NCBI RefSeq assembly: GCF_022531965.1
Contig: NZ_CP092831.1
Location: 1,330,001 to 1,394,000, forward strand
Source: Paenibacillus peoriae
GTDB lineage: Bacteria > Bacillota > Bacilli > Paenibacillales > Paenibacillaceae
Direction: 5' to 3'
Length of the DNA stretch: 64,000 nt
In this document: positions 26,381 to 35,875 of the stretch, in pieces
How the letters are laid out: each line of letters begins with the position of its first letter
Numbering within the stretch: position 1 is the first letter of the stretch
The notes under the pieces: model-generated
Seen by the model: only the letters and a program-made list of their open reading frames with translations
Database searches by the model: none
What the model was told of the DNA's origin: nothing
Position numbers and translations under genes: made by a program

Positions 26381-26943
26381 TACGCTTCACTGCTTTCTTT
26401 TGTCATGACCTTTTCAAAACGGAAAAACTCATAATCTGCATCAGATTCAGGCTCTTCTCCTTCAATACTCGGTCCTGGATTGCCTCGGTGATAAAACTCC
26501 ACAATTTTAAAGCCACATTTATTCACATAAAAATGGATGTTCCGCTTTTCAAAATACGGTGTATGTAGCTCCCAAACCTTCGTCTTTGGGAAAGCTGCTT
26601 CTATCGCTTCCCATGCCTTTGTACCAAGACCTTTGCCGTGTGCATTAGCCTTTGTATACAAGAAGTCCACTTCGTTTCGCTGTGTGTCGGGATTAATTTT
26701 TAATACGATGCCACCGATTCTTTCGCCATTTAGTACAATTTGACGCACAACCGAATCTTTTGCAGTAAGTGAATGCTCGAAATCCTCATCGGATGGGATT
26801 GGTCCCATTTCTGTTGGATCCTCTGCTTCTTGAAAACTATCTTGTAACCCTTTCATAAATGCCTCTTGTAATTCTTCCTTAAATATTGCTAGCTCTTCCT
26901 GCGGTACAGGGGCTATCGTAATTTGTTCATTTTGTTTTGTCAT
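26380..26943 (-). CDS. GNAT-family N-acetyltransferase
   Basis: 187 residues. The acetyl-CoA loop NAHGKGLGTKAWEAI and the motif C-terminal strand KCGFKIVEFYHRG fit GNAT enzymes. The N-terminal part (MTKQNEQITIAPVPQEELAIF) is charged. It is between the broken DedA gene and the exporter, all reading the same way, suggesting a drug- or toxin-response operon. Substrate unknown. Confidence 0.82.
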   Translation of the reverse strand: MTKQNEQITIAPVPQEELAIFKEELQEAFMKGLQDSFQEAEDPTEMGPIPSDEDFEHSLTAKDSVVRQIVLNGERIGGIVLKINPDTQRNEVDFLYTKANAHGKGLGTKAWEAIEAAFPKTKVWELHTPYFEKRNIHFYVNKCGFKIVEFYHRGNPGPSIEGEEPESDADYEFFRFEKVMTKESSEA

Positions 26944-26961
26944 CTCTAAAACACCTTTCTC

Positions 26962-27447
26962 TTAAACTGAGTAAAATATTCGTCCGATTGTTAAAAATAG
27001 TAGACTCCAAAGTAAAGCACTCACCCCAGCATATAGCATGTACGATTTTAGAGGCATATGCGAAATGCCACAAAAGTACCCCGTAACATGGCGCATGCCA
27101 GGAACAAAATAGCTGACGATAATGGCCGGGGATCCGTATTTTTGAATCCAGCGTTCTGCCTTATTACGCCATTTCAGTGAGAAACCAAACCATTTACCAG
27201 GCCAAATTAGTAGTGGACTACCGATTCTTTTGCCTATTTCATAACTAACAAGCATGCCTATCAATGACCCACTAAAAACAGCTAAGAAAGAAAAACTCTA
27301 ATGTAACAGCCCGATTTTCGTGAAATAGCCAACAAATAATAGTACCATCACTTCATCGGGAATCGGAAGGCTAAATAACTCGAGGGCAAGCACAATAAAA
27401 ACCGCTGCGTACCCGTAGTTTTCAATTAATTGATCAATATACCCCAT
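26962..27447 (-). pseudogene. DedA-family membrane protein gene interrupted by an in-frame TAG
   Basis: Reading from ATG 27447 (GAGGAAG about 7 bases upstream; an earlier ATG at 27504 lacks a ribosome site), the frame runs YIDQLIENYGYAAVFIVLAL, ELFSLPIPDEVMVLLF, then meets TAG at 27298-27300 and continues in the same frame with SFSFLAVFSGSLIGM and VPGMRHVTGYFCGI, a clear DedA (SNARE-associated) match. The full frame would be about 161 codons. The missing residue was probably Tyr or Trp. DedA proteins are undecaprenyl-phosphate or lipid flippases. Confidence 0.82.
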
Positions 27448-27534
27448 GGCACTCTTCCTCATCAACCTAAGTGCGTTCAACACCTTAGTAATTGCTTGTC
27501 TCATTTATGTTTTCGTGTTATGTTCGCAAGGAAT

Positions 27535-27565
27535 AGTGTAAGGTATGGAGTAACTCCAGAGTAAA
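27535..27565 (-). promoter_or_regulatory. MerR-type promoter with 19-bp spacer
   Basis: On the minus strand -35 TTTACT (27565-27560) and -10 TACACT (27540-27535) are 19 bp apart, the over-long spacing peculiar to MerR-activated promoters. The spacer carries the palindrome GGAGTAACTCC (27547-27557). It fires towards the DedA, GNAT and exporter genes, from the gap shared with the MerR gene. Confidence 0.75.
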
Positions 27566-27582
27566 GAAAGAAGTGAAAAGAG

Positions 27583-28425
27583 ATGAAAAATACATTCGAA
27601 AAAACATATTTGACAGGCGAATTTGCCAAGTTACTTGAAATCAATAAAGATACATTGCTTTATTACGATAAAATCGATTTATTTAAGCCTGCAGGCACCT
27701 TTGATAATGGCTATCGCTACTACACATTTGAGCAGTTCGATCAATTTGTAGCGATTCAATCGCTTCGTGCAGTTGAGGTACCGATTAAAGAACTCAAAAC
27801 GTATTTTGACGCGCCTAACGTACAAGCGTTACAACAATTAGCAATGGAACAGCAAGAAAAAGCGGCAATGGAAATTCAAAAGTTACAAGATATTCAGTTT
27901 TTCCTAGAACGAACGGTTGCCCTGACAAAAGAGATGGAAGAAGTATCATTTGGAGAAGTATTGATGAAGCAATTACCAGCCGAACCTGTTGTGTATAGCG
28001 ACGAGAAAATAGATTGGTCGTCGTTATCAATGGGGGAACTTTACGAGCAAACTACGCCATTTTTAAAAAAGCTTGGGATTAAAAGTACAGCCGCATACGG
28101 TACTGTGTATACAAAAGAAGATTTTTTAAATAAGAAGTTTGAAGGCGTAAGCTACCTATTTTGTCGCCTAGATGACCCGTCAGCAAGAATGAAACCAGCT
28201 GGACACTACGCGGTTATTTATCATCAAGGACCTTATGATGAAATCTCACAGACTGAGACTTATAATACGCTACTCGCTTATTTAGAACAGGAGAAGTTAG
28301 CGTTAGATGGTGATATTTATGAGGAATATTTACTGCACTCGATTGCAGCAAAAGAGGAAAAAGATTATATTACAAAAATTAGTGTGAAAGTAAAAACGCG
28401 TGAGGTGAGTTATCAACCTCTTTAA
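27583..28425 (+). CDS. MerR-family regulator with GyrI-like effector domain (BmrR/BltR-like)
   Basis: 280 residues. The N-terminal winged helix (YLTGEFAKLLEINKDTLLYY, then DLFKPAGTFDNGYRYYTFEQ) is that of MerR proteins, a helical dimer linker follows (about 75-120), and the C-terminal domain (ending KISVKVK) resembles the GyrI/BmrR drug-binding fold. Divergent from the exporter set, it very probably senses a drug and opens the 19-bp-spacer promoter. A good terminator follows. AT-rich like its neighbours. Confidence 0.88.
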   Translation: MKNTFEKTYLTGEFAKLLEINKDTLLYYDKIDLFKPAGTFDNGYRYYTFEQFDQFVAIQSLRAVEVPIKELKTYFDAPNVQALQQLAMEQQEKAAMEIQKLQDIQFFLERTVALTKEMEEVSFGEVLMKQLPAEPVVYSDEKIDWSSLSMGELYEQTTPFLKKLGIKSTAAYGTVYTKEDFLNKKFEGVSYLFCRLDDPSARMKPAGHYAVIYHQGPYDEISQTETYNTLLAYLEQEKLALDGDIYEEYLLHSIAAKEEKDYITKISVKVKTREVSYQPL

Positions 28426-28441
28426 AGCTTGTTATACTTTA

Positions 28442-28468
28442 CGTCTATCTTGCTAGATAGGCGTTTTT
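28442..28468 (+). terminator. Terminator after the MerR gene
   Basis: CGTCTATCT-TGCT-AGATAGGCG followed by TTTTT (28464-28468). Confidence 0.85.
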
Positions 28469-28860
28469 AATTTTTCAAAATCTCTCTCAACAACAAGCCT
28501 GATAATTAGGTGCATAATTAAAATGATAGCATTAGGGGACAATTCAACAGGTCTTAGTTAATAAATAATCTTCAACAATCGGGCGCGTTTATGAAGTAAC
28601 GCTGTAGAAAATAATCAAACTCAAAACCATTAAATATAAAGTCTAGTTTTATTTTATTATACTATTTACCCTATATTAAGTTTTTTTGGACTTGTTTTTT
28701 TTATTACTCATCGTCTGACCACTGGCTTGGCTTGATAGGCGATAATGCGCTAGGTGGGATAGTTTGATGCTTACATATATAACTGAAAGTCATGTGAGCT
28801 TTCATGAAGCGCGAAAAAAATGTATAATCACTCCAATTGAGTACGTAGGGAGTGGGATTT
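28469..28860. other. AT-rich gap before the dGTPase gene
   Basis: About 390 bases with no gene. The left part is AT-rich and resembles the MerR island; the composition returns to that of the host near 28700-28850. A probable dgt promoter lies at its right end. No terminal inverted repeats or target duplications could be made out. Confidence 0.45.
28800..28828 (+). promoter_or_regulatory. Probable sigma-A promoter of dgt
   Basis: A perfect TATAAT at 28823-28828 is preceded 17 bp upstream by TTTCAT at 28800-28805, a weak -35. It lies 32 bases before the start codon. Confidence 0.45.
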
Positions 28861-30276
28861 ATGACATGGCAGGACAAGAGAGAGCATCGGCAATTTGCGG
28901 AACAGACACGAAGCGACGCTTCACGGGCCGCATATGAACGGGATTACTCCCGTTTGATTCATTCACCGACTTTCCGTCGGTTGCAGGGTAAATCACAGGT
29001 ATTTGGTGCAGGCACGGGCGATTATTATCGCACACGACTGACGCATTCTTTGGAGGTAGCGCAAATTGCGCGTGAAGCGTCACGAAGCTTGCTGCGCCGC
29101 CATCCCGAAGTAGAGCTGGAACAGGCAGATAACGCAGGACTGATCATTGACCCTGAGGTGGTAGAATGTGCTTCCATCGCACATGACTTTGGGCATCCCC
29201 CGTTCGGACACAAGGGAGAAGAAGTACTGGACGGCATTTTGGATCAACTGATTGAAACAAAGGTAGAAAAGATATCCTCTGTCGGAGGCTTCACACCGGA
29301 GTCCAAGCGTGGACAGGAGGCCTATGCGCGTGAGCGACGAATTTATGAGCATTTTGAAGGGAACGCGCACAATTTCCGGCTGATTATGTTTTTGGAGAAG
29401 CGTGAGAACGTGGATGGTTTGAATTTGTCGGACGCTGTGTTACTGGGGATCAACAAATACCCATACCCAGGGATTCTGAACAAAAAAGGGTTGTATCTGC
29501 ATGAGTGGGAATATATACGTTCCATCCGCGAGGATTGGGGTATCCCTGATGGTAAAAAAACGCTGGAAGCCCAGCTTATGGACCTGTGCGACGATATCGC
29601 TTATTCTGCGCATGATTTGGAGGATGGGATTAAGGCTGGAAAAATCGAGGTACACGAGCACTTCTTGTATGATCCGTATTTAATTCGTCTGATTACGGAG
29701 AAAATCACCACGTTGGAGGATAGCTTCTGGCAAGGCTGGCAACTGGCTCAGATTGAGCAGAAGGTAGCGGCTGTGCTGAGTGAATTTTTGAAGGTGTGGA
29801 ATGGCAAGATGCCGATGTGTGAACACGATTATTCCCGGACCCGCCGTGAAGTGAAGGCATACTGGGTCAGTCTGTTTGTCAGCAGCTTGGGTGTCATTGA
29901 TGATGGAAATTGGAAAAAAGTGACCTTTGTACGGGATGGAAACGAAGATTTGGATATGCTGCGCACGGTGAGTGTATTGAAAAGCTTTGCTTGGGTTACG
30001 ATGATCCGCGATCTGCGCGTACAGCGACTGCAAAAACGGAGTGAGTGGATGCTCAAACGACTTTGGTTGGCTTTTCTGGACCCGGAAACATCCAAATCTA
30101 TTATTCCAAGCGACTGGCTCCAGCGCTATGAGCGCGACCAAGCCAAGACGAAGCCGATCTGGACATGGGAGCATATGGTCATAGACTATATTGCAGGCAT
30201 GACCGATGCTTTTGCTGAAAAAATCTATAATGAGTTATACGGCCTGAAGGTGGGTTCCATTTATGATCTGGATTAA
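28861..30276 (+). CDS. dgt: Deoxyguanosinetriphosphate triphosphohydrolase (dGTPase)
   Basis: 471 residues from ATG 28861, with AGGGAGTG upstream; an earlier GTG at 28852 overlaps that site. The HD-domain metal ligands are H62 (RTRLTHSLEVAQ), H108-D109 (SIAHDFGHPPFGHKGE) and the Asp in CDDIAYSAHDLEDG. The enzyme hydrolyses dGTP to deoxyguanosine and triphosphate and adjusts dNTP pools. It appears monocistronic. Confidence 0.92.
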   Translation: MTWQDKREHRQFAEQTRSDASRAAYERDYSRLIHSPTFRRLQGKSQVFGAGTGDYYRTRLTHSLEVAQIAREASRSLLRRHPEVELEQADNAGLIIDPEVVECASIAHDFGHPPFGHKGEEVLDGILDQLIETKVEKISSVGGFTPESKRGQEAYARERRIYEHFEGNAHNFRLIMFLEKRENVDGLNLSDAVLLGINKYPYPGILNKKGLYLHEWEYIRSIREDWGIPDGKKTLEAQLMDLCDDIAYSAHDLEDGIKAGKIEVHEHFLYDPYLIRLITEKITTLEDSFWQGWQLAQIEQKVAAVLSEFLKVWNGKMPMCEHDYSRTRREVKAYWVSLFVSSLGVIDDGNWKKVTFVRDGNEDLDMLRTVSVLKSFAWVTMIRDLRVQRLQKRSEWMLKRLWLAFLDPETSKSIIPSDWLQRYERDQAKTKPIWTWEHMVIDYIAGMTDAFAEKIYNELYGLKVGSIYDLD

Positions 30277-30345
30277 CCTTTAAATTCCCCCTATATAGTA
30301 GAAGAAACTGGTTTATAGCTGATAGTAGGAGGGAGGATTGTGTCT

Positions 30346-31287
30346 ATGCCATCTCGGTCTTTATCTATAAAAAGGTTGAATCTCGGTGTGCTCGATATGG
30401 TGCCGTTGCTGCCCGGTAACCGTCCGGAGCAGGCGGTTCAACGAGCTGGCGAACTAGCGAGACAGGCAGAAGCGTGGGGATATACACGCTACTGGACCTC
30501 GGAGCACCATGATATGGAGGGGCTGGCTTCCTCCAGCCCGGAAGTGCTGCTATCTCATATCGGGGCGGTGACGAAGACAATCAAATTGGGTGCAGGTGCT
30601 ATTTTGCTCCCGCATTATAGTCCAGTCAAGGTCGCGGAATGGTTTCATCTGCTGGCCGTTCTATATCCTGGCAGAGTTGAATTGGGTCTAGGGAGAGCAC
30701 CTGGTGGGGGACCTCATGCTTCGATGGCACTGAGCGGCAATTTTCTTCAACATGTGACGGAGCTGCCACAGACGATGGAAGCTCTATTGGCTTTGCTGGA
30801 AGGTACTTACGAATATGAGCAGGTGCCTGTGTTTGCTCGGCCGATGCCTGAACAGCCGCCAGCAGTGTGGATGCTGGGCACAAACCGAAAAAGTGCCGAA
30901 TATGCCGCCCAGTATTCAACAGGCTATGTATTCGGTCAGTTTATGAGTGAACAGCAAACGGAAGAAATGCTCAGCATTTACCGCTCCAGCTTTCAGCCAT
31001 CCAACCGGATAGACAAGCCACGTACCATGGTTGCTGTAGGCGCAGTATGTGCCTTGACGGATGAGCTGGCGCAGCAATGGACTGCTCAGATTTCATTGGG
31101 CGACCCGGCAATGCGAGCCAGTTGGCTGGTGGGAACGCCGTCGGTTATTGCCGAACGGTTACGTGGCTTGCAGATTAAATATGATAACGATGAGTTTCTG
31201 TTGGTCACACCGATTCCCGATTATGAGCAGCGGCTTCACTCCTACCGTCTAATAGCGGAGGCCGTAAATTCTAGCCTTGATTCCTAA
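30346..31287 (+). CDS. LLM-class flavin-dependent oxidoreductase (luciferase-like)
   Basis: 313 residues from ATG 30346; GTG 30340 is in frame but too near to GGGAGG. The bacterial luciferase fold is seen in LNLGVLDMVPL, YWTSEHHDMEGLASSSPEV and RVELGLGRAPGGGP. The MsnO8/YtmO-like subgroup uses reduced FMN; substrate unknown. It precedes the methyltransferase gene with a 24-base gap. Confidence 0.88.
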   Translation: MPSRSLSIKRLNLGVLDMVPLLPGNRPEQAVQRAGELARQAEAWGYTRYWTSEHHDMEGLASSSPEVLLSHIGAVTKTIKLGAGAILLPHYSPVKVAEWFHLLAVLYPGRVELGLGRAPGGGPHASMALSGNFLQHVTELPQTMEALLALLEGTYEYEQVPVFARPMPEQPPAVWMLGTNRKSAEYAAQYSTGYVFGQFMSEQQTEEMLSIYRSSFQPSNRIDKPRTMVAVGAVCALTDELAQQWTAQISLGDPAMRASWLVGTPSVIAERLRGLQIKYDNDEFLLVTPIPDYEQRLHSYRLIAEAVNSSLDS

Positions 31288-31311
31288 TGAAAAGATGAAA
31301 AGAGATCTGAC

Positions 31312-32298
31312 ATGAATAAACAGAAAACGAATATCGATGAAATGAAACCAAGCTACGTGTATACCTATGCGTGTCATGAAACAGAGCGTGAGTTATGTCT
31401 TTTGGAATTAAAATGTTTGTTCGGTCAGCCGCCCGTGCAGGATTCCATCCTGTTGTCCCATCGACGGCTGGAACCGGGGACCAGCCCGTTTATTCATCTT
31501 CGGCTGGATGTAGTGACAGATGCGGGAACACTGGAAGAGCTATGCGAAGCAGCCTCTATGTTACAGCTTGAGGAAGGAAAGACTTTCAAGGTGTTGTGCC
31601 TTAAAGAAGGTGACCATGAGGCCGACTATGACGAGCGGCGCGGGATCGAACGCCGGATTGGCGCGCGTATTCATGGGCAGGCGCAAATGAAGACACCGGA
31701 TATCACCCTTGGTGTTATTCGGATAGGACAACGGTGGCTACTGGGCAGGTGTCAGTATAGCGACAGATCGTGGCAGGAGCGTCGTCAGAAGCCGCAAAAT
31801 TATTCTACTGGACTACCCGTTCTGGTAGCTAGGGCACTTGTGAATTTGGCAGCAACTGATCTAATAGCAACAAAGGGAGAACCAGGCTCATTGAAACTGC
31901 TAGACCCGTGTTGTGGTATGGGCAATGTAATGATTGAGGCATTGAGTATGGGAAAGGATATTCGCGGTTGTGATATCAATCCGTTGGCGGTGCGTGGGGC
32001 ACGAGTGAATTTGCGTCATTTTGGATATGAAGAAGATCTAGTGAAACTCGGGGATATGAATAAGCTCGAAGGCACATACGATGCGGCCATATTGGATATG
32101 CCCTATAACCTGTGCTCCGTGCTCCCGGCTGATGAACAAAAGAAGATGCTGCGCAGTCTGAGACGCTTGGCCGCGCGGGCGGTGGTCGTGAGCACGGAGC
32201 CGATGGAAACATTGTTATCCGAGTCAGGTTGGACCCTTACGGAGCAATGTCGCATACATAAGACAGGTATGAGTCGGGAAATCTGGATCTGTAAGTAG
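31312..32298 (+). CDS. TRM11/UPF0020-type RNA methyltransferase
   Basis: 328 residues. The SAM-binding motif LLDPCCGMGNVMIEAL (about residues 200-215), GCDINPLAVRGARVN and the catalytic DMPYN (variant of NPPY) are clear. The N-terminal half may be a THUMP-like RNA-binding region. The family forms N2-methylguanosine in tRNA; the exact position is not known. Its end meets the convergent dehydrogenase gene within 4 bases, without space for a terminator. Confidence 0.85.
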   Translation: MNKQKTNIDEMKPSYVYTYACHETERELCLLELKCLFGQPPVQDSILLSHRRLEPGTSPFIHLRLDVVTDAGTLEELCEAASMLQLEEGKTFKVLCLKEGDHEADYDERRGIERRIGARIHGQAQMKTPDITLGVIRIGQRWLLGRCQYSDRSWQERRQKPQNYSTGLPVLVARALVNLAATDLIATKGEPGSLKLLDPCCGMGNVMIEALSMGKDIRGCDINPLAVRGARVNLRHFGYEEDLVKLGDMNKLEGTYDAAILDMPYNLCSVLPADEQKKMLRSLRRLAARAVVVSTEPMETLLSESGWTLTEQCRIHKTGMSREIWICK

Positions 32299-32302
32299 TG
32301 TG

Positions 32303-33259
32303 TTAATACTGAGTTTTATAGTTAACCAAATTCAACGGCAGTTCCTGATCAGCGGCATAGGCATTCAAATTAGTAAGAAAAATATCTACCGCTCGTTCGG
32401 CGTATCGGTCCGTATCGCCTGCAATATGCGGTGTGATCAAAACATGGTCCAGACTCCATAGTGGATGTGACGCAGGTAGTGGTTCTTCCTCGAATACATC
32501 CAGTCCGGCAAAGGCAATATGCTTTTGCTCCAAAGAGCGTACAAGCGCATCCGTATGAACGGTTCCACCGCGACCTACATTAATGAAGAAGGCTCCCTTA
32601 CGCATAGCTGCAAATGCTTTTTCGTCAAAGAAGTGGTGGGTCTCCTTGGTGAATGGCAATATATTTACCACGATATCCGCTGCTCCCAATGCATCGTGTA
32701 GTTGTTCGTTAGTATACATATGCTCTACATGCGGAGCTTCCTTACCAGAACGCCGGACTCCGATTACCCGCATGCCAAAGGATTCTGCAATCCGCGCTGT
32801 TTCACGGCCAATTTCGCCAACGCCTGTAATCAACAGCGTTTTGCCACGTAATTCCGTCAGTTGGCCTTTCGGTGGTTGCCATGTTTTCTGACGCTGCAAG
32901 AGAGCTGCTTGCTGTAAATAACGTGTATGCGATAGCAGCATTCCAAAGATCTGCTCTGTAATTGGAATGGCATGCACACCACTCGTATTCGTGAGTAAAA
33001 TGTTACGCTTCTCCAATTCGGTAAGCGGTAGCTTATCAATCCCAGCCGACCAGGTTTGTATCCACTTCAGCTTGCTGTCTGGATGTAATGCATCTTCGGC
33101 AATATGCTTGGACCAGCCCAGAATAATCTCGGCTTCCCGGATTTGTTTAGATTCTAATTCCTGAGCTTTGCCAATAATCAACTCGTAGCCCGAAGCCGCT
33201 GCACGAACTTGTTTTTTTTGCTCTTCCGTCAGTTGATGTAAGCTTAAAATGTTTCCCAT
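32303..33259 (-). CDS. D-2-hydroxyacid dehydrogenase (NAD-dependent)
   Basis: 318 residues, with GAGGAGG 9 bases before ATG 33259. The nucleotide-binding motif is GVGEIGRETARIAESFGM (GxGxxG), the catalytic region NVGRGGTVHTDAL, Glu in DVFEEEPLP and His in TPHIAGDT are present. It reduces 2-keto acids to D-hydroxyacids or the reverse; substrate not predictable (glyoxylate/phosphoglycerate-like). Confidence 0.9.
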   Translation of the reverse strand: MGNILSLHQLTEEQKKQVRAAASGYELIIGKAQELESKQIREAEIILGWSKHIAEDALHPDSKLKWIQTWSAGIDKLPLTELEKRNILLTNTSGVHAIPITEQIFGMLLSHTRYLQQAALLQRQKTWQPPKGQLTELRGKTLLITGVGEIGRETARIAESFGMRVIGVRRSGKEAPHVEHMYTNEQLHDALGAADIVVNILPFTKETHHFFDEKAFAAMRKGAFFINVGRGGTVHTDALVRSLEQKHIAFAGLDVFEEEPLPASHPLWSLDHVLITPHIAGDTDRYAERAVDIFLTNLNAYAADQELPLNLVNYKTQY

Positions 33260-33484
33260 AGTTCATAGCCTCCTCGATTTTTGATTCCTTGGAGTTTCCA
33301 ATATATTCTGGCGAACCATCTTTTCAAGAATAACAGATTGCTGAAAAAATTGCATAAGAAGGATAAAAACGAGCTCGCGGTGTCACTATATATAACAACA
33401 AATGGCTTTACCCTGATTAGGGACAATCCAAACAGCTGCTTTTGAGATATCCACAAATATCTATAGCAAAGGAGGTAAAGGTTG

Positions 33485-34060
33485 ATGAAAGATGAATCGC
33501 AAAGACTTTTTACAGCTATTGCTCTCCCAAATGAGCACAAGAAGAACTTACATCATTGGGTGGAGCAGGATTTGAATGATCTTTCTTTTCGCAAATGGGT
33601 TGATTTCAGAGATTACCACGTGACACTTCAGTTTTTGGGTGATGTGGAGACCTCGGTTATCCCGAAACTTGAGCAGGTTTTAGTTCAAGCGGCAGCTGAG
33701 CATCACCCGTTCACACTTGGCATTGGAGAAGCAGGTTTTTTTGGCCGTGAAGAATTTCCACGTGTACTCTGGAAAGGAGTGACTGGACAGCGAGAGTCGC
33801 TAGAGCAGCTATATCAGTCTATACTTCGTGCTACCAAACCCCTTGGTTTTAAACCTGAGGACAGACCTTATCGGCCTCATATCACCGTAGCACGTTCGTA
33901 CACAGGGGGACAGCCCGTTCCAGCTTCTGTGTGGCAGCCAAATGACCGAAGCGGCGGGCCTTGGGAAGTGGGAGAATTTGTTTTATATGCAACACGATTG
34001 GGTCAAAAACCAATGTACCAAATAATTCAAACATTCCCATTAATGAGGCGAAACCCTTGA
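33485..34060 (+). CDS. thpR: RNA 2',3'-cyclic phosphodiesterase (ThpR)
   Basis: 191 residues from ATG 33485, with AAAGGAGGT at 33468-33476. Both HxTx motifs are present: H45-V-T-L and H132-I-T-V, which hold the two catalytic histidines of the 2H phosphoesterase family. It opens 2',3'-cyclic phosphate on RNA to 2'-phosphate. Monocistronic. Confidence 0.92.
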   Translation: MKDESQRLFTAIALPNEHKKNLHHWVEQDLNDLSFRKWVDFRDYHVTLQFLGDVETSVIPKLEQVLVQAAAEHHPFTLGIGEAGFFGREEFPRVLWKGVTGQRESLEQLYQSILRATKPLGFKPEDRPYRPHITVARSYTGGQPVPASVWQPNDRSGGPWEVGEFVLYATRLGQKPMYQIIQTFPLMRRNP

Positions 34061-34161
34061 TCTATCAGCGAATTTAGTGATATAGTGTTTCAGCGTTATT
34101 CAAAAAGCGCATTTTGGGTTACATATCTGAGGAATGTGCTTAAGTTAACGGGAGGAACATT

Positions 34162-34974
34162 ATGGAAATTATTAAAGAACATCGTTGGTTTGCACCTCTT
34201 TTGAGTGTGCTGCTTGTTTGTATATTGGGGATAGGCCTCTACGCTGAGGTTCAGCAAACACAGAATAATCATAAAAATGCATCCATGCATTCTCTGAGCT
34301 GGTCAGGGAACTCTGCAGCTCCTACATATGGCGACAGGATGGGGACCCATAAAGGGTCTAACAGGACAAGCCCCATCTTTGTTGCTGCTCATGGGCAGCC
34401 AAGCTGGAAAGAAATCATGCCGACTCCGTTACCCGCTTCCCAGATGAAGCAGGCGGAACAAGCTCGGAATAACGTTGCTACAGGCAAGAAAAAGCCTGAG
34501 GTCCAGCATAGCAAGTCCGCAATCCTAACCCCTCCTACAACCATCTACTTTACGAAGACAAAAATGCTCACGCAGGATGACAAGGCGTTGTCTACCTGGA
34601 GCTATACTGTCTCCGCTAAAGAACTGCTCCTGCTGCAAAAAATAGTGATGGCAGAAGCAGAAGGCGAACCGTACGAAGGCAAAGTGGCAGTTGCCAACGT
34701 TGTCTTAAACCGGCTGCGGTCAGCCCCATTTCCCGATACGATTCAGGCAGTGATTTATCAAAAAGCGCAATTTAGTCCGGTCGCGAACGGGCGTCTTCGT
34801 CGTGTTCAGCCCAACCAGGACAGCATTCGTGCGGTTACTGCTGCTTTGAACGGCCATAAAGCCGTGCCTGATAACACCTGTTTTTTCCTGTCGCTTACGT
34901 TGGCCCAGGACCTTACGGTTCATCATTCCCGTACCAAGGTGAAAACGATCGGTCATCATACCTTTTATAAATAA
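34162..34974 (+). CDS. SleB/CwlJ-type cell-wall hydrolase
   Basis: 270 residues with GGGAGG before the ATG. An N-terminal membrane segment (about 12-30, APLLSVLLVCILGIGLYAE) anchors it, a Lys/Thr/Pro-rich linker follows, and the hydrolase_2 domain occupies about 152-270 (VMAEAEGEPYEGKVAVANV, VLNRLRSAPFPDTI, QFSPVANGRL). This family cuts spore-cortex or vegetative peptidoglycan; the catalytic Glu lies in AEAEGEP. Role in germination is possible but not shown. Confidence 0.87.
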   Translation: MEIIKEHRWFAPLLSVLLVCILGIGLYAEVQQTQNNHKNASMHSLSWSGNSAAPTYGDRMGTHKGSNRTSPIFVAAHGQPSWKEIMPTPLPASQMKQAEQARNNVATGKKKPEVQHSKSAILTPPTTIYFTKTKMLTQDDKALSTWSYTVSAKELLLLQKIVMAEAEGEPYEGKVAVANVVLNRLRSAPFPDTIQAVIYQKAQFSPVANGRLRRVQPNQDSIRAVTAALNGHKAVPDNTCFFLSLTLAQDLTVHHSRTKVKTIGHHTFYK

Positions 34975-35129
34975 AGGCACCCTTCTACAAATAACAGCCC
35001 TTTCTAAACAATAGGGTTCAGCTTTGTGAACGGATTTTGTGGTACAGGTGAAGCCAGAATGCAAAAGAGGTATAATAGGTAAAGGAAAGTAACCCAAATA
35101 ATGAAAGTGACAAAGGAGGCGTAGATGAA

Positions 35130-35813
35130 ATGAAAATCACATATTATGGACATTCAGTTGTACTGGTAGAGGCAGAGGGGAAACGGATTATTATTGATCC
35201 TTTTTTGACGGGAAATCCTAAAGCAACCGTACAGGCCGAGGATATTCAGGTGGATGCCGTGTTGTTGACACACGGTCATGCCGATCATTTTGGTGATGCT
35301 GTTGAAATTGCCAAGCGCAATGATTGTCCAGTAATCGCGGTCGCGGAACTGGCCGAATATTGTTCATCCTTGGGGGCCAAAGCTCACGGTATGAATCTGG
35401 GTGGGGGTCACCACTTTGACGGTTTCCATGTGAAATTCACACTTGCGTTTCACAGCTCATCTTTGACGGTGGACGGACAAACCATTTACATGGGAGAGCC
35501 TGCGGGGATTTTATTGACCATGGGAGGCCAAACCTTTTTCCATGCAGGGGATACTGGTCTGTTTGGCGACATGCGTCTCATTGGGGAGACTAACTCCATC
35601 GATGCTGCGGTATTGCCGATCGGAGATGGTTATACGATGGGACCGGAGGATGCATTGCTGGCAGCAAAATGGCTGCGTGCAAGCCGCGTAATACCGGTGC
35701 ATTACAATACGTTCCCGGGTATTGAGCAGGACGGAGATGGCTTCTGTGATCGTCTGCACAAAGAAGGTATTGAAGGGAAAGCATTGAAGCCCGGCGAAAG
35801 TCTCGAATTTTAA
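35130..35813 (+). CDS. UPF0173 metal-dependent hydrolase (MBL fold)
   Basis: 227 residues, with AAAGGAGG upstream. The metallo-beta-lactamase signature THGHADHFGD, then FHAGDTGLFGDM and VIPVHYNTFPGIEQD are complete; the family is YtkL/UPF0173, of unknown substrate. A terminator follows at 35876-35918. Confidence 0.9.
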   Translation: MKITYYGHSVVLVEAEGKRIIIDPFLTGNPKATVQAEDIQVDAVLLTHGHADHFGDAVEIAKRNDCPVIAVAELAEYCSSLGAKAHGMNLGGGHHFDGFHVKFTLAFHSSSLTVDGQTIYMGEPAGILLTMGGQTFFHAGDTGLFGDMRLIGETNSIDAAVLPIGDGYTMGPEDALLAAKWLRASRVIPVHYNTFPGIEQDGDGFCDRLHKEGIEGKALKPGESLEF

Positions 35814-35875
35814 TACGGATATCTGATTTGCGTGAATACACTAGATGGTCTATTAACTTATCGTATCTCCTTTGT

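Noticed and set aside
26962..27504. Frameshift in the DedA gene.
   Set aside because: Both parts are in the same frame; the interruption is a single TAG.
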